64,000 bases of DNA from an uncultured Burkholderiales bacterium (GCA_903949285.1 CAJAYT010000056.1:1-64000), one strand, 5' to 3'. Counted from the first letter of the stretch, positions 1 to 10,014 are shown. Numbers and translations are program-made. The notes: generated by a model not told the origin, from the letters alone.

Positions 1-108
1 CTCATCTCCGTTGCCCAAGAGATCAGCAAAGAAACTGGACCTTTGAACCCGGGTGAGACCGTTCGTGTTCTAAGCTCACCCAGAGGCAAAACAAGAGTAG
101 TTCGTTAA
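1..108 (+). CDS. 3' end of an unidentified gene (partial)
   Basis: Frame 1 is open from the window edge and ends in TAA at 106-108, giving 35 codons that finish in GKTRVVR. The GETVRVL...TRVV pattern resembles the C-terminus of SlyB/glycine-zipper outer-membrane lipoproteins, but too little is visible to name it. A hairpin terminator follows 37 bases later, which supports a real gene end here. Confidence 0.55.
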   Translation, partial: LISVAQEISKETGPLNPGETVRVLSSPRGKTRVVR

Positions 109-144
109 AAAGCTTGCAATTAACTACAAAGACTTTCAATTGAG

Positions 145-177
145 AAGGGCGCAAGGTCTTACCTTTGCGTCCTTTTT
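145..177 (+). terminator. Rho-independent terminator
   Basis: A stem of about 13 pairs (AAGGGCGCAAGGT with ACCTTTGCGTCCTT, one bulged T and one G-U pair) closes a short CTT loop and runs straight into a T5 tract. It lies after the partial rightward gene and before the convergent end of the NHL-protein gene. Confidence 0.8.
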
Positions 178-192
178 CTATTAGAGTTGCAG

Positions 193-1278
193 TTATTTGT
201 TCTGTGCCGTTGGATGCAGGGTCAACTCTTGAACTCGCCAATTAAGTAACTCTGCAACGAATATTTTGTTCTCTGTGGGGCAAGCAATCTCGTGAATCCA
301 GCCAAATTGTTTGAGCTGCTTACCAGATTCACCCAGAACGCCTAGCACTCGTCCATCTAAGGATAGTTTATAGATACGACCAGGGTAAGCATCCGAGCTA
401 TACAAAACTTGGTTGGGGGGAGGAGTTATGCAAATTGCCCAAGGCGAGCCAGGTGAAAAAGTTCCTTTTTTTGCATCTGGATCGGGTTTATTTCCAATAG
501 CTGGTTTAGTGTTGTGATCAAATGGAACATCGATGACTAAAGAGCGAAGATAGTTTCCGTCATTATCAAAGACCTGAATGCGCCTATTGAACCGGTCGGC
601 TACGTAGATATTGCCGCTCGCATCTGCAGCAATACTATGGGGCGTATTGAACTCTCCTGGCTTATCCCCCCGATCTCCCCAAGAAGTGATCCAATTGCCA
701 TTCTTATCGACCTTGGCTATGCGGGAATTAACGTACCCATCACTGATGAAGGTGTTACCTTCCCTATCCCAAGTCATATCAGTAACTTGACGAAATTTCC
801 CGTCCACCGCAGGTAGCGGTGGGTTGGGATGCTTGAGTGGCTCAGTATCCTCGTCGGATGCTTCTTGTTTGCGACCAAAGACCAATAAGACTTGACCATT
901 TTTATCGAACTTGATCACTTGGTCGGAGCCCTTGTCCGCAGCCCAAATGTTGTCATCTTTGTCAATACGAACTGCATGCGCAAAGGACCAAGCATAAAGA
1001 TTTTTACCAATTTCACGAATGAATTTTCCCTTGGCATCAAATTCAAGTAGCTGAGCAGCCGCTGCAGCGTAAGCTGGTCCAGAGGTATTGCCGCGGTTGA
1101 AAATGAAGATATGCCCTTTGGAATTAATGGCGACACCGCTCACCTCTCCAAGGTACAGGTCCTTGGGCAGTTTGAGAGGATTGCGAGCCTCAAAATCAAT
1201 AGTGGGTACTGATTGCTGAGCCCAAGTCGAAGTGACTAATAAGGTAAGCGTTGCAAAAAGTATTTTTTTGAATTTCAT
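193..1278 (-). CDS. Exported NHL-repeat beta-propeller protein
   Basis: 361 residues beginning with a cleavable-type signal peptide (MKFKKILFATLTLLVTSTWAQ), so probably periplasmic. The body carries repeated NHL blades such as GEFNTPHSIAADASGNIYVAD and GRIYKLSLDGRVLG, the pattern of a six-bladed propeller related to peptidyl-alpha-hydroxyglycine lyase-like and SMP-30-like proteins. No catalytic assignment can be made. It is a single gene convergent with the gene to its left, with an AAGG ribosome site just before the ATG. The family is common in Burkholderiales and is not connected to photosynthesis as far as I can see. Confidence 0.85.
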   Translation of the reverse strand: MKFKKILFATLTLLVTSTWAQQSVPTIDFEARNPLKLPKDLYLGEVSGVAINSKGHIFIFNRGNTSGPAYAAAAAQLLEFDAKGKFIREIGKNLYAWSFAHAVRIDKDDNIWAADKGSDQVIKFDKNGQVLLVFGRKQEASDEDTEPLKHPNPPLPAVDGKFRQVTDMTWDREGNTFISDGYVNSRIAKVDKNGNWITSWGDRGDKPGEFNTPHSIAADASGNIYVADRFNRRIQVFDNDGNYLRSLVIDVPFDHNTKPAIGNKPDPDAKKGTFSPGSPWAICITPPPNQVLYSSDAYPGRIYKLSLDGRVLGVLGESGKQLKQFGWIHEIACPTENKIFVAELLNWRVQELTLHPTAQNK

Positions 1279-1441
1279 AACTAACCTTTTAAATTAAATA
1301 CAAGTGTGCTCCCACCCCATGGTCAAAGCAAGTTGACGCCTCCTATCGATAGAAGGTTAAGTCAATAATATCCCTTACGTGCGGGGATTGATATTTGTAA
1401 AAACCCTGCCACTAATTTTGATTAGTACCAGACTAAGTCTT

Positions 1442-1993
1442 CTAAGCAATTACAGACTCATGTAACTTAAAGTTGCCTAACTTTCGGTCTTCAAAGTAAT
1501 GATGTAATGTTTCTTTGACTGTTTTAAATGCTATCTCATCCCAGGGTATGTCGTGCTCCTCGAAGAGCTTAGCCTCTATGGTCTCAAAACCAGGGTTGAA
1601 GACGCTGCTCAACAAACGCGCTTTGTAAAAAATATGAACTTGCCCAACTCGGGGGACGTTCATAATCGAGAAAAGTTCCTCAAGTTCAAATTGAGCCCCA
1701 GCTTCCTCCTCAGTCTCGCGAGCTGCGCCCTCGGCTAAGGTCTCACCTATTTCAAGGAAACCGGCGGGAAGTGTCCATTTGCCAAAGCGGGGCTCGATGT
1801 TGCGTTTGCAAAGGAGCACCTTACCCTCCCAAATGGGTAATGTGCCCACTACATTTAACGGGTTCTCGTAATGAATCGTGTTGCAGCTTGGGCAAACGGC
1901 GCGCACTTTCGTGTCCCCGTCATCGGGAACTCGGTTGACAACCGCAGTCCCGCAGTTTCTACAAAATTTGACAGGACCGCGAGTCGTGCTCAT
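1442..1993 (-). CDS. NUDIX hydrolase with N-terminal zinc ribbon
   Basis: 183 residues. An N-terminal CRNCG...CPSC pair of Cys knuckles forms a zinc ribbon, followed by a NUDIX box around residues 75-97 (GFLEIGETLAEGA followed by RETEEEAG), matching GX5EX7REUXEEXGU. The arrangement is like NudC/YgdP-type zinc-ribbon NUDIX proteins that hydrolyse nucleoside diphosphate derivatives such as NADH or ADP-ribose; the substrate cannot be told from sequence. Its ATG overlaps the stop of the upstream FAH gene (ATGA), so the two are translationally coupled. Confidence 0.9.
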   Translation of the reverse strand: MSTTRGPVKFCRNCGTAVVNRVPDDGDTKVRAVCPSCNTIHYENPLNVVGTLPIWEGKVLLCKRNIEPRFGKWTLPAGFLEIGETLAEGAARETEEEAGAQFELEELFSIMNVPRVGQVHIFYKARLLSSVFNPGFETIEAKLFEEHDIPWDEIAFKTVKETLHHYFEDRKLGNFKLHESVIA

Positions 1994-2685
1994 AAAACTT
2001 TGATCGTTAAGTCGGGTAGCCCCGTAACCTTTGCTGTCATGACGTTTCCGCTAACGACCGCAGCAACGCCCTCTGGTGTGCCTGTATAAATGAGGTCGCC
2101 CGGTTGTAATTCCCAAGCCGCGGACAAATGCTCGATGACCTCACCAATATTCCAAATGAGTTTCTCGATCGTACTGGTTTGTCGAACTACACCGTCAACG
2201 GATAACTCAATGCTTGCCTTCTCAATATTTGGTAACTGCGAGGCAGGCGTGATGGGACCAATTGGGGCGCTGTGATCAAAGCCTTTGCCGATACACCAAG
2301 GACGGCCTTGCTTTTTCATATCGTTTTGCAGGTCCCGTCTGGTCATGTCTAGCCCGAGCGCGTAGCCGTAGATGTAAGCGTGCGCATCTTTAGCAAGAAT
2401 GTTCTTTCCAGCCTTGCCGATCGCTACAACCAACTCCACTTCGTGGTGTAAGTTTTTTGTCAAACTCGGGTAGGGCATTGTGCCCGTTTCACCCGCAGGG
2501 ACTACAACGAGCGAGTCCGCAGGCTTTAAGAAAAAGAAGGGAGGCTCGCGTCCTGTGAACCCCATCTCTTTGGCATGCTCTTCATAGTTTCTGCCTACAC
2601 AGTACACGCGGTGTGCTGGGTATTTAAGGGCGCTACCGGATACGGGAACGCTTACAACTTCGGAAGGGGGGAAGACATAACTCAT
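1990..2685 (-). CDS. Fumarylacetoacetate hydrolase family protein
   Basis: 231 residues, the usual length of the short FAH-domain proteins. Visible family motifs are YCVGRNYEEHAKEMG near the N-terminus, the metal-binding HHEVELVVAIG segment, GLDMTRRDLQ, and the C-terminal TGTPEGVAAV. Such proteins cleave or decarboxylate beta-diketo acids (fumarylpyruvate, acylpyruvates, oxaloacetate) with a divalent metal. Which substrate applies here is not visible. It is the first gene of a two-gene leftward operon with the NUDIX hydrolase and faces pgeF across a 203-base divergent promoter region. Confidence 0.9.
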   Translation of the reverse strand: MSYVFPPSEVVSVPVSGSALKYPAHRVYCVGRNYEEHAKEMGFTGREPPFFFLKPADSLVVVPAGETGTMPYPSLTKNLHHEVELVVAIGKAGKNILAKDAHAYIYGYALGLDMTRRDLQNDMKKQGRPWCIGKGFDHSAPIGPITPASQLPNIEKASIELSVDGVVRQTSTIEKLIWNIGEVIEHLSAAWELQPGDLIYTGTPEGVAAVVSGNVMTAKVTGLPDLTIKVL

Positions 2686-2888
2686 GCTGGTACTCGACTT
2701 AAGGGTAGATTAGAGAAATTGATGTTTTGCGCAACGCAGGTTTGGAGATGAGTATTGAGCTATTTACTTTTGACTTCGTATTTAAGCTTTGAACTCAAGT
2801 CCATATGATAGAGTGTAGATGTTTTAAGCAGTATTTTTTCACTCCTTCAAAGCTGAAGTCGTGAAAATCAGGTGCATTTCTGCAAAAA

Positions 2889-3734
2889 GTGGGGAAGTCA
2901 ATTAATTCTTTCAATAAGTCATTAGAGTGGTTAATTCCCTCTCATCCAAATTGGCCTACAAATGTCAAAACACTGATGAGTACCCGTATAGGGGGTTACT
3001 CGCAGGGTCCCTATGAGAGCTTGAATCTCGGCAACCACGTCGGAGATGATCCCATTTTGGTCCAGAATAACCGGGAGCATCATCAACAATTGATCGGGAA
3101 TCGCCCGGTCTATTTAAAGCAAGTCCATAAGTCTGACGTTGTTGTGTTGGATCCAACAACTGCAGATGACTCGCAGGGAGATGTGTGTCTGACTATTCAT
3201 AAAAATTTGTCTTGCACCATCATGGTCGCAGACTGCCTTCCTATTCTTATTACTAATAGGCAGGGAACACTGGTCGGTGCAGCGCATGCTGGTTGGCGAG
3301 GTTTAGCCGGCGTTGATTGTTTGGACGGTCTTGGCGTGGTAGAGAAACTGCTCATTGAATTAGGCAAGCTAGCCCGAGATTACTCAGGCAATCAACAGCA
3401 GTGGTTGGCTTGGCTTGGTCCCTGTATAGGGCCCAAGTATTTTGAGGTGGGCGAGGAGGTGAGGAGGGCTTTTTTATCCATCCCGCAAGCCAGCAAATAC
3501 TTCAAAGCAAGCCCCGCTCGTCAGGTTTTAGGTGCAGGGGAGCACAAATGGCTAGCTAATCTGGGCGGATTAGCGAAACTTAAATTAAACCAACAGGGGG
3601 TAGAGATCATCTTGGGCAATGATCTCGGAGCAAACGGCGATGATTGGTGCACTTATGCCAACTCAGAACTATTTTTCTCCCACAGGCGCGATAAAGTCAG
3701 TGGTCGAATGGCCGCCAGCATTTGGATGACTTAA
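2889..3734 (+). CDS. pgeF: Peptidoglycan editing factor / multicopper polyphenol oxidase-like (YfiH)
   Basis: 281 residues of the YfiH/DUF152 family. Conserved pieces are the TTRxGG-like STRIGGYSQGPY at the start, VADCLPIL, AAHAGWRGLAG and the C-terminal CTYANSELFFSHRRD. E. coli PgeF removes misincorporated amino acids from UDP-MurNAc peptides, and some homologues oxidise phenols or cleave purine nucleosides. Translation appears to start at GTG; no ATG is available nearby. It stands alone upstream of the phaCAB region, an arrangement common in Burkholderiales. Confidence 0.88.
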   Translation: MGKSINSFNKSLEWLIPSHPNWPTNVKTLMSTRIGGYSQGPYESLNLGNHVGDDPILVQNNREHHQQLIGNRPVYLKQVHKSDVVVLDPTTADDSQGDVCLTIHKNLSCTIMVADCLPILITNRQGTLVGAAHAGWRGLAGVDCLDGLGVVEKLLIELGKLARDYSGNQQQWLAWLGPCIGPKYFEVGEEVRRAFLSIPQASKYFKASPARQVLGAGEHKWLANLGGLAKLKLNQQGVEIILGNDLGANGDDWCTYANSELFFSHRRDKVSGRMAASIWMT

Positions 3735-3757
3735 TCGGTTTGCCCAACTGTCAAGGT

Positions 3758-3991
3758 TCACAAGTGCTGATTTTCTTGACTATTTTTTTGATCGAGATCA
3801 AGGGATTCAGCTTTTTGTTTGGCTTTGCGCCTCGCCGAGGTGCCAAGGATATATCCTACGATGGTGATAGGTAAGATCCCGTAAAGTAGGAGGGTAAAGA
3901 AGGCGCCCAGGAGGGTGCCATCAATACTGGTTGCCTCAGCAATAGCCATCATGATCGCAACGTAGAACCAACCTATGAGTACAAGATACAT
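3758..3991 (-). CDS. Small two-TM membrane protein
   Basis: 77 residues: two hydrophobic segments (about residues 3-20 and 27-49) then a charged, Lys/Arg-rich tail (TSARRKAKQKAE). The composition is that of a genuine inner-membrane protein and I recall similar small proteins beside phaC in Burkholderiales. No function is known to me. It lies between pgeF and phaC and points away from phaC, so its promoter lies in the same intergenic region as that of phaC. There is no strong ribosome site before the ATG. Confidence 0.65.
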   Translation of the reverse strand: MYLVLIGWFYVAIMMAIAEATSIDGTLLGAFFTLLLYGILPITIVGYILGTSARRKAKQKAESLDLDQKNSQENQHL

Positions 3992-4086
3992 GTCTAGGAG
4001 TTTACCCGAATGCCAATTTTTTTGAGTAAATTAGGGTTAAAGACTGCGATACTGTAATCAGATTGAAGATTTTCCGGAGTTTTTTA

Positions 4087-5799
4087 ATGCCAAGAAGTTC
4101 AGCTCAAAAGCCCAAGAAAGCTTCACAAAATCCATTTCCTATGCCAGATCCGTCTGTGTTCATGGAGGGGTGGAATAAGGCGCTTGAGAGTTTCAAGAAA
4201 ATGGAATTGCCAGATTCCAAAGTTCCCCAAATCAGCTTTGACAATGACAAGCTGATGGAGATTCAAAAAAATTATCTAGAACAAGCCACTCACCTATGGA
4301 ATCAAGGCTTGGTCACTGACCCCATCGTTGAGGATAAGCGCTTTAAGGGTGCGGCCTGGGAGCAAAATCCCGTTGCTTCTTTTTCTGCAGCCCTTTACCT
4401 ACTCAATACCAAAACATTAATGGCGATGACAGATGCGTTACACGCAGATGCTAAAACGCAGGCCAGAATTAAGTACGCGGTCGAGCAACTGTCAGCAGCA
4501 ACGGCGCCCAGTAATTTCTTAGCACTCAATGCCGAGGCGCAGCAAAAAATCATTGAAACCAAAGGTGAGAGTCTTACCAAGGGTATTCAAAATTTGTTGC
4601 ACGATATGTCCCAGGGGCATGTCTCCATGACCGATGAGAGTCTCTTTACGGTGGGTGAGAACGTCGCTACGACTGAGGGGGCTGTGGTTTTTGAGAACGA
4701 ATTTTTTCAACTCATCGAATACAAACCCTCCACTGCACAAGTCCACGAAGTCCCTTTCTTATTGATACCTCCTTGCATTAACAAGTACTACATCTTAGAT
4801 CTGCAGCCCAAGAACTCCTTTGTGAAATACTGTGTTGATCAGGGGTTCAGAACCTTCATCGTCAGTTGGAGCAATCCGAAAGAGGATTTAGACCAAGCAA
4901 GCTGGAATGATTATGTGGAGAAGGGGGCCCTTAAAGCCATACAAGTTGTTAAAGAGATTGCAAATGTTCCCCAGATAAATACGCTTGGGTTTTGTGTTGG
5001 AGGCACTATGCTCACCAGTGCCTTAGCAGTTTCTGCTGCAAGAAAGGACGACAGCGTTGCAAGCGCAACATTTCTCACCACCCTGGTGGACTTCACGCAC
5101 TCCGGGATCTTAGATGTCTTTATTGACGAAGCATTCGTTAAATACCGAGAAGCTCAATTCGAAGACGGAGGGTTGATGTCGGGTCGGGATATGGCCTCAA
5201 CTTTTAGTTTTTTAAGGCCTAATGATTTGGTCTGGAATTACGTCGTTGGCAATTACTTAAAGGGTGAGACACCGCCTGCTTTTGATCTTCTCTACTGGAA
5301 CAGTGATGCAACCAATCTGCCAGGTCCTATGTACGCTTGGTATTTGCGTAACACTTACCTTGAGAATAACCTAATCAAACCAGGCAAAGCTAAGATTTGC
5401 GGTGTTCCTATAGATTTAAACATGATCAAGGTGCCGGTATACATTTACGGCTCTAGGGAAGATCACATTGTTCCAATTGATGCGTCTTATGCATCTACAC
5501 AAATTTTTAAGGGTAAGAAAAGGTTTGTAATGGGTGCGTCTGGTCATATTGCGGGGGTTATCAATCCTCCCGCCTCTGGCAAGCGCAGTCACTGGATTGG
5601 GCCTGAAAATAAATTCCCAGCCTCTGTCGATACGTGGATTAAAAGTGCCACCGAACACGCCGGTAGCTGGTGGACAGATTGGACGCAGTGGTTAGCCAAG
5701 CAATCGGGCAAAAAGATCCCTGCACCCAAAGCACCAGGGCGGGGTAAGTACAAAGTTATTGAGCCAGCGCCCGGACGCTACGTCAAAGTAAAAGCATAA
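4087..5799 (+). CDS. phaC: Class I poly(3-hydroxyalkanoate) synthase
   Basis: Polymerises (R)-3-hydroxyacyl-CoA into PHA granules. The lipase-like box GFCVGG places the catalytic Cys at 303, with Asp459 in SREDHIVP and His487 in GHIAGV; the Asp-His spacing of 28 equals that of Cupriavidus necator PhaC (480/508). I start the gene at the ATG at 4087, which has CGGAG seven bases upstream, instead of the in-frame TTG at 4063; this gives 570 residues, typical for class I. It is followed by phaA and phaB, forming the standard phaCAB operon closed by a strong terminator after phaB. Confidence 0.96.
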   Translation: MPRSSAQKPKKASQNPFPMPDPSVFMEGWNKALESFKKMELPDSKVPQISFDNDKLMEIQKNYLEQATHLWNQGLVTDPIVEDKRFKGAAWEQNPVASFSAALYLLNTKTLMAMTDALHADAKTQARIKYAVEQLSAATAPSNFLALNAEAQQKIIETKGESLTKGIQNLLHDMSQGHVSMTDESLFTVGENVATTEGAVVFENEFFQLIEYKPSTAQVHEVPFLLIPPCINKYYILDLQPKNSFVKYCVDQGFRTFIVSWSNPKEDLDQASWNDYVEKGALKAIQVVKEIANVPQINTLGFCVGGTMLTSALAVSAARKDDSVASATFLTTLVDFTHSGILDVFIDEAFVKYREAQFEDGGLMSGRDMASTFSFLRPNDLVWNYVVGNYLKGETPPAFDLLYWNSDATNLPGPMYAWYLRNTYLENNLIKPGKAKICGVPIDLNMIKVPVYIYGSREDHIVPIDASYASTQIFKGKKRFVMGASGHIAGVINPPASGKRSHWIGPENKFPASVDTWIKSATEHAGSWWTDWTQWLAKQSGKKIPAPKAPGRGKYKVIEPAPGRYVKVKA

Positions 5800-5855
5800 T
5801 TTTAAAATCATTCAAGCTCATTCAAAACACATTCACACATTAACGGAGTAAAAAA

Positions 5856-7034
5856 ATGGAAGATATCGTCATCGTTTCAGCAGCCCGCACAGCGGTTGGT
5901 AAGTTCGGAGGCTCATTGGCTAAAGTAGCGGCTCCAGAGCTTGGATCCATTGTGATTAAGGAAGTTTTAGCGCGTGCTAAGGTGGATCCTAATTCGGTCG
6001 GTGAAGTCATTTTGGGGCAAGTCTTAGCAGCCGGCGCAGGTCAAAACCCTGCACGCCAATCGCTCTTGAAGGCGGGACTTGCGCAGTCCATTCCTGGACT
6101 CACCATCAATGCCGTTTGCGGCTCAGGTTTAAAGTCTGTAATGCTAGCTGCTCAGGCCATTGCTTACGGCGACAGTGACATTGTGATTGCCGGTGGGCAA
6201 GAGAATATGAGTGCCTCACCGCATCTGTTGATGGGCTCAAGAGATGGTCACCGCATGGGTGACTGGAAAATGATTGACTCCATGATTGTTGATGGACTTT
6301 GGGATGTATACAACCAATACCACATGGGTATCACAGCGGAGAACGTCGCTAAGGCAAACAAAATTACGCGTGATATGCAAGATGCTTTGGCTTTGGCTAG
6401 TCAACAAAAGGCGAGTGCTGCGCAGGACGCCGGGAAATTTAAAGACGAAATAGTATCCGTATCCATCCCGCAGCGCAAAGGTGACCCAGTGGTCTTCAAT
6501 CAGGACGAATACATCAATAAAAAAACCAGTGCAGAAGCTTTAGGCGGTTTGAAGCCCGCGTTTGACAAAGCAGGTACCGTCACAGCAGGTAACGCATCAG
6601 GTATTAACGACGGAGCCGCAGCGGTGCTAGTGATGTCAGCAAAGAAAGCTGCAGCACTTGGACTTACACCTTTGGCGAGAATCGCGTCTTTTGCAACCAC
6701 GGGCCTTGACCCAGCGTTGATGGGTCTGGGCCCAGTTTCTGCTTCACGCAAAGCGCTTGAGCGCGCTGGTTGGAAGGCCAGTGATGTTGATTTATTTGAG
6801 CTAAACGAAGCCTTCGCTGCACAGGCCTGTGCCGTCAACCAAGAACTCGGTATTGATCCCTCAAAGGTAAACGTCAATGGCGGCGCAATAGCAATTGGTC
6901 ACCCGATTGGAGCGTCAGGTTGCCGTATTTTGGTAACCCTGCTCCACGAGATGCAAAGATCCAATGCTAAGAAAGGCTTGGCAGCGCTTTGTATCGGCGG
7001 TGGCATGGGCGTATCCCTAACACTAGAGCGTTGA
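5856..7034 (+). CDS. phaA: Acetyl-CoA C-acetyltransferase (beta-ketothiolase)
   Basis: 392 residues. Condenses two acetyl-CoA to acetoacetyl-CoA for PHB synthesis. The acyl-accepting Cys88 (NAVCGSG), His349 (GHPIGASG) and Cys379 (CIGGGMG) match the biosynthetic thiolase triad in both motif and position. The ATG is preceded by an ACGGAG site. Second gene of phaCAB. Confidence 0.96.
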   Translation: MEDIVIVSAARTAVGKFGGSLAKVAAPELGSIVIKEVLARAKVDPNSVGEVILGQVLAAGAGQNPARQSLLKAGLAQSIPGLTINAVCGSGLKSVMLAAQAIAYGDSDIVIAGGQENMSASPHLLMGSRDGHRMGDWKMIDSMIVDGLWDVYNQYHMGITAENVAKANKITRDMQDALALASQQKASAAQDAGKFKDEIVSVSIPQRKGDPVVFNQDEYINKKTSAEALGGLKPAFDKAGTVTAGNASGINDGAAAVLVMSAKKAAALGLTPLARIASFATTGLDPALMGLGPVSASRKALERAGWKASDVDLFELNEAFAAQACAVNQELGIDPSKVNVNGGAIAIGHPIGASGCRILVTLLHEMQRSNAKKGLAALCIGGGMGVSLTLER

Positions 7035-7100
7035 TGTTGAAAGAAGTGTAGTGAGTTAAAAGTAGAGCGTTGAGAATACTAAATAAAAAAGGAGACAGCC

Positions 7101-7838
7101 ATGAGTAAAAAAGTAGCGTACGTAACGGGTGGAATGGGCGGTATTGGAACTGCTATTTGTCAACGTCTTCATAAGCTGGGTTTCACAGTTATTGCCGGTT
7201 GCGGGCCAACACGTGACTTCACAAAATGGATTGACGAGCAAAAGGCGCTTGGATATACCTTTTACACCTCGGTTGGTAATGTGAGCTCATGGGAGTCTAC
7301 TGTTGAGGCGTTTGCAAAAGCGAAGGCCGATCACGGTCCAATCGATGTCCTTGTCAACAACGCAGGTATCACAAGAGACCGTATGTTCTTGAAGATGACA
7401 CGCGACGACTGGGACGCTGTGATAGACACCAATCTGAATTCCATGTTTAACGTGACCAAACAAGTGGTTGGCGATATGGTTGAGAAGGGGTGGGGCCGTA
7501 TTATCCAGATCAGTTCCGTTAACGGAGCCAAAGGACAGTCGGGTCAAACCAATTACTCCGCTGCTAAAGCCGGTATGCACGGGTTTAGTATGGCGCTTGC
7601 ACAGGAGATGGCCAACAAAGGGGTCACGGTAAACACCGTCAGTCCTGGCTACATTGGTACGGACATGGTCAATGCCATTAAACCAGAAATTTTGGAAAAG
7701 ATCGTTGCTACTATTCCCGTCAAACGCCTGGGTACACCGCTAGAAATTGCCTCTATTTGCGGTTGGTTGGCAGGCGATGAGTCTGGATTCACAACAGGCG
7801 CAGAGTTCGCCTGTAACGGTGGATTGCATATGGGCTGA
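7101..7838 (+). CDS. phaB: Acetoacetyl-CoA reductase (NADPH)
   Basis: 245-residue short-chain dehydrogenase: nucleotide-binding TGGMGGIG near residue 9, NNAG at 86-89, and the catalytic Tyr152/Lys156 in NYSAAK. The GCGPTRD segment after the second strand fits NADPH-preferring PhaB enzymes. Makes (R)-3-hydroxybutyryl-CoA for PhaC. An AAAGGAGA ribosome site precedes the ATG. Last gene of phaCAB; phaR, which often follows in related genomes, is not present in this window. Confidence 0.95.
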   Translation: MSKKVAYVTGGMGGIGTAICQRLHKLGFTVIAGCGPTRDFTKWIDEQKALGYTFYTSVGNVSSWESTVEAFAKAKADHGPIDVLVNNAGITRDRMFLKMTRDDWDAVIDTNLNSMFNVTKQVVGDMVEKGWGRIIQISSVNGAKGQSGQTNYSAAKAGMHGFSMALAQEMANKGVTVNTVSPGYIGTDMVNAIKPEILEKIVATIPVKRLGTPLEIASICGWLAGDESGFTTGAEFACNGGLHMG

Positions 7839-7926
7839 TAAAGCTGCGAATAATTGGGTCTACACCGAGGTGCTCCTTCACCCTGGTTAACTCAACCTAA
7901 TTATCAAGCGATACGGGCTGTAGCTA

Positions 7927-7974
7927 AAGCCCCAAAGGCGCCACTGTTTGAACAAGGGCCGCTTTTGGGGTTTT
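7927..7974 (+). terminator. Terminator of phaCAB
   Basis: CCCCAAAGGCG (7930-7940) pairs with CGCTTTTGGGG (7960-7970) across an arm-internal G-U, and a T4 tract follows. This is the last strong structural signal before the AT-rich stretch leading to the photosynthesis genes. Confidence 0.85.
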
Positions 7975-8070
7975 ACTTTTAGATGCGTTCTAAAGATTTC
8001 GTTGCTGAGCTAAAATAGCTGTTCAAATTTAGACAAAAACTTTTTCAAATTAGATTTTTTCAGGAAAAAA

Positions 8071-8343
8071 ATGAATATTTTTAACTTTTTGGGTATATTA
8101 CTTTTGACGTATTTTGCGATGTATGCTGCTTACCGAGCCGGCAAATATAAACTTAAACTCAGAAAGACAGAGGAGTCACTGAAATTTTCTGAGAATAAAT
8201 CCATGGTAACTTCAACAAACCACTGGACCAAAATGATTATTTGTTTGATCCTTTGTTTTGTATCGATTGCTCTTGTTTTTAAAATAATACCTAATCTTTC
8301 TCCCAATAGCGCAGTACAGAGCTCCAAAATCACTGATAAATGA
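8071..8343 (+). CDS. Hypothetical small membrane protein
   Basis: 90 codons. Hydrophobic stretches at about residues 3-22 and 54-73 flank a basic, charged middle; the second hydrophobic part reads like a true membrane helix (MIICLILCFVSIALVF). The base composition is much more AT-rich than the phaCAB genes. I recognise no family, and the ribosome site (CAGGAAAAAA) is weak, so it could be a chance open frame, though the two hydrophobic segments argue for a real gene. Confidence 0.45.
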   Translation: MNIFNFLGILLLTYFAMYAAYRAGKYKLKLRKTEESLKFSENKSMVTSTNHWTKMIICLILCFVSIALVFKIIPNLSPNSAVQSSKITDK

Positions 8344-8703
8344 TATTCGATTGCTCAATGCCTATATAAAAAGTAAGCCACTTTGAGATAGAGTTTTTGG
8401 AGCAACCATACTTTACTGACAAGTTACGACCCAGTCATTTTGTTTTATTTAATCTTCGTTTGTCATTTAAAGTAAAACCGTCAAACTTATGATTACTTAT
8501 TAGACAAAAATCTACCTAAACTAACTGCAGCGTAGTTGCAAAGAAAAAGTCACGGCCAGTAAATAAAGTTGTCAAATTTGAACGCGTTAATTCTTTTTTG
8601 GATTTGACGCACTGCAATTTACGGGTTATTTAAAACATAACTTATTTATCCCTAATGAGGGATTGCTTTACTTTATAAACACTTAGTTCTTTGGGCAAGT
8701 TCT
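8344..8703. other. AT-rich intergenic region
   Basis: 360 bases without a supportable gene. It is conspicuously AT-rich and contains a short palindrome TCAAATTTGA near 8572-8581. I see no RNA gene, repeat or mobile-element end. It presumably contains the promoter of the glycosyltransferase gene. Confidence 0.4.
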
Positions 8704-10014
8704 ATGCGAATTGGTTTGCAAACCTGGGGTAGCGAGGGGGACATACAACCTTTTTTAGCTTTAGCGGCTGGACTTGTTAAGGCTGGACATCAAGTTAAAC
8801 TTTGCATTACTGAAGTTGCAGAAAGAGATTATTCTGCAATAGCCGCTACCCACGGCTTTCAGCTCATGTACGCCCCCAATCCAGAGCTTACTAGTATTGA
8901 TATTATCCAAAAAATGGGGCAAGCATTTAAGGCCTTTAGGGATCCCGCTGCGCAGCTGAAGATTATTAATCAGTTCTTTTTTCTTCCAGCAGAGTCTGTT
9001 ATGTTTAAGGCCGCTAAAGAACTATGCTAGTCGAGTGATTTAGTGGTTCGCCATATCTTTTGCTACCAAACTCAAATTGCTGCTGAGTTAGCGGGTATCC
9101 CTGTAGCCACTCTTTACCCGATTCATAATATATTGCCCAATCCTCATCAGCCTCCGTTTGGTGCCGTCAATTTTGGCCGATGGTCAATTCCTTTGTGGTG
9201 GAAGTTGGCTCAAAAACTCATCAACAACATTTTTCTTAGTCAAATCAATCGTTTAAGAAGCTCAAACGGTTTGACAGTCATGACAGATGTGTTAACACAG
9301 TGCTGGAGTAACCAAACTTTGAATTTAATAGCTGCTAGCGCCGCTATCTGTAGACCTCAAATCAATTGGCCGCAGAACTTTAAGGTATGTGGTTTTTTAA
9401 ATGGTTCAGGGTTAGACCATACAACTGAAAACGGTATTATTGCTAACGCAATTACTGCTGAATTAGAGTCCTTTTTACAAAAGGAACGCCCCCCAATTTA
9501 CTTTACCTTCGGTAGTATGTTCACCCTTGATGAGAGATCTTGGCGCGCCGTCTTTGAGATCTGGCTCGATGTTGTAAATACCTTAGGAGTTCGAGCAATT
9601 TTTCAGATTCCATTAGCCTCAAACGTTACGCTCAATACCAGCTCAAATATCCTGGTTGTCCAAAGAACCCCTCATGATATGGTTTTCCCTTTTTGCTCAA
9701 TGGTGATACACCACGGGGGCGCAGGGACAAGTCAAAGTAGTTTAATCAGTGGTTGTCCAAGTATTGTTGTTGCCCACATAGCAGATCAACCGTTTTGGGG
9801 TAGTGAGTTGAAACGATTAGGTGTCTCACCTGGTTTTATTCTAAAAAAAGATTTATCTAAAAATAAGTTAATTAAATTAATCACTACCATTCTTGAAAAT
9901 CCTAAGTACCGTCAAAATGCAATAAGACTTGCCAATATTATGAAAGAAGAGAAGGGTGTTGAAATTGCTGTTAAGGCATTAACAGATTTGACAGAAAACC
10001 ATTGCCTACCTTAG
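8704..10014 (+). pseudogene. MGT/UGT-type glycosyltransferase interrupted by in-frame TAG
   Basis: One continuous frame of about 436 codons broken only by TAG at 9028-9030. The first part (108 codons) has the GT-B N-terminal signature MRIGLQTWGSEGDIQPFLALA and GHQVKLC; the second continues in the same frame as SSDLVVRHIFCYQTQ and carries the nucleotide-sugar site, including TFGSMF, PHDMVFPFCSMV and HHGGAGTSQSSL. It is related to sterol, macrolide or zeaxanthin glucosyltransferases (GT1/GT28). A downstream GTG at 9043 could restart translation but would lack the acceptor-binding domain. No substrate can be assigned; position next to a carotenoid-producing cluster is suggestive only. Codon use is AT-rich. 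Confidence 0.8.
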
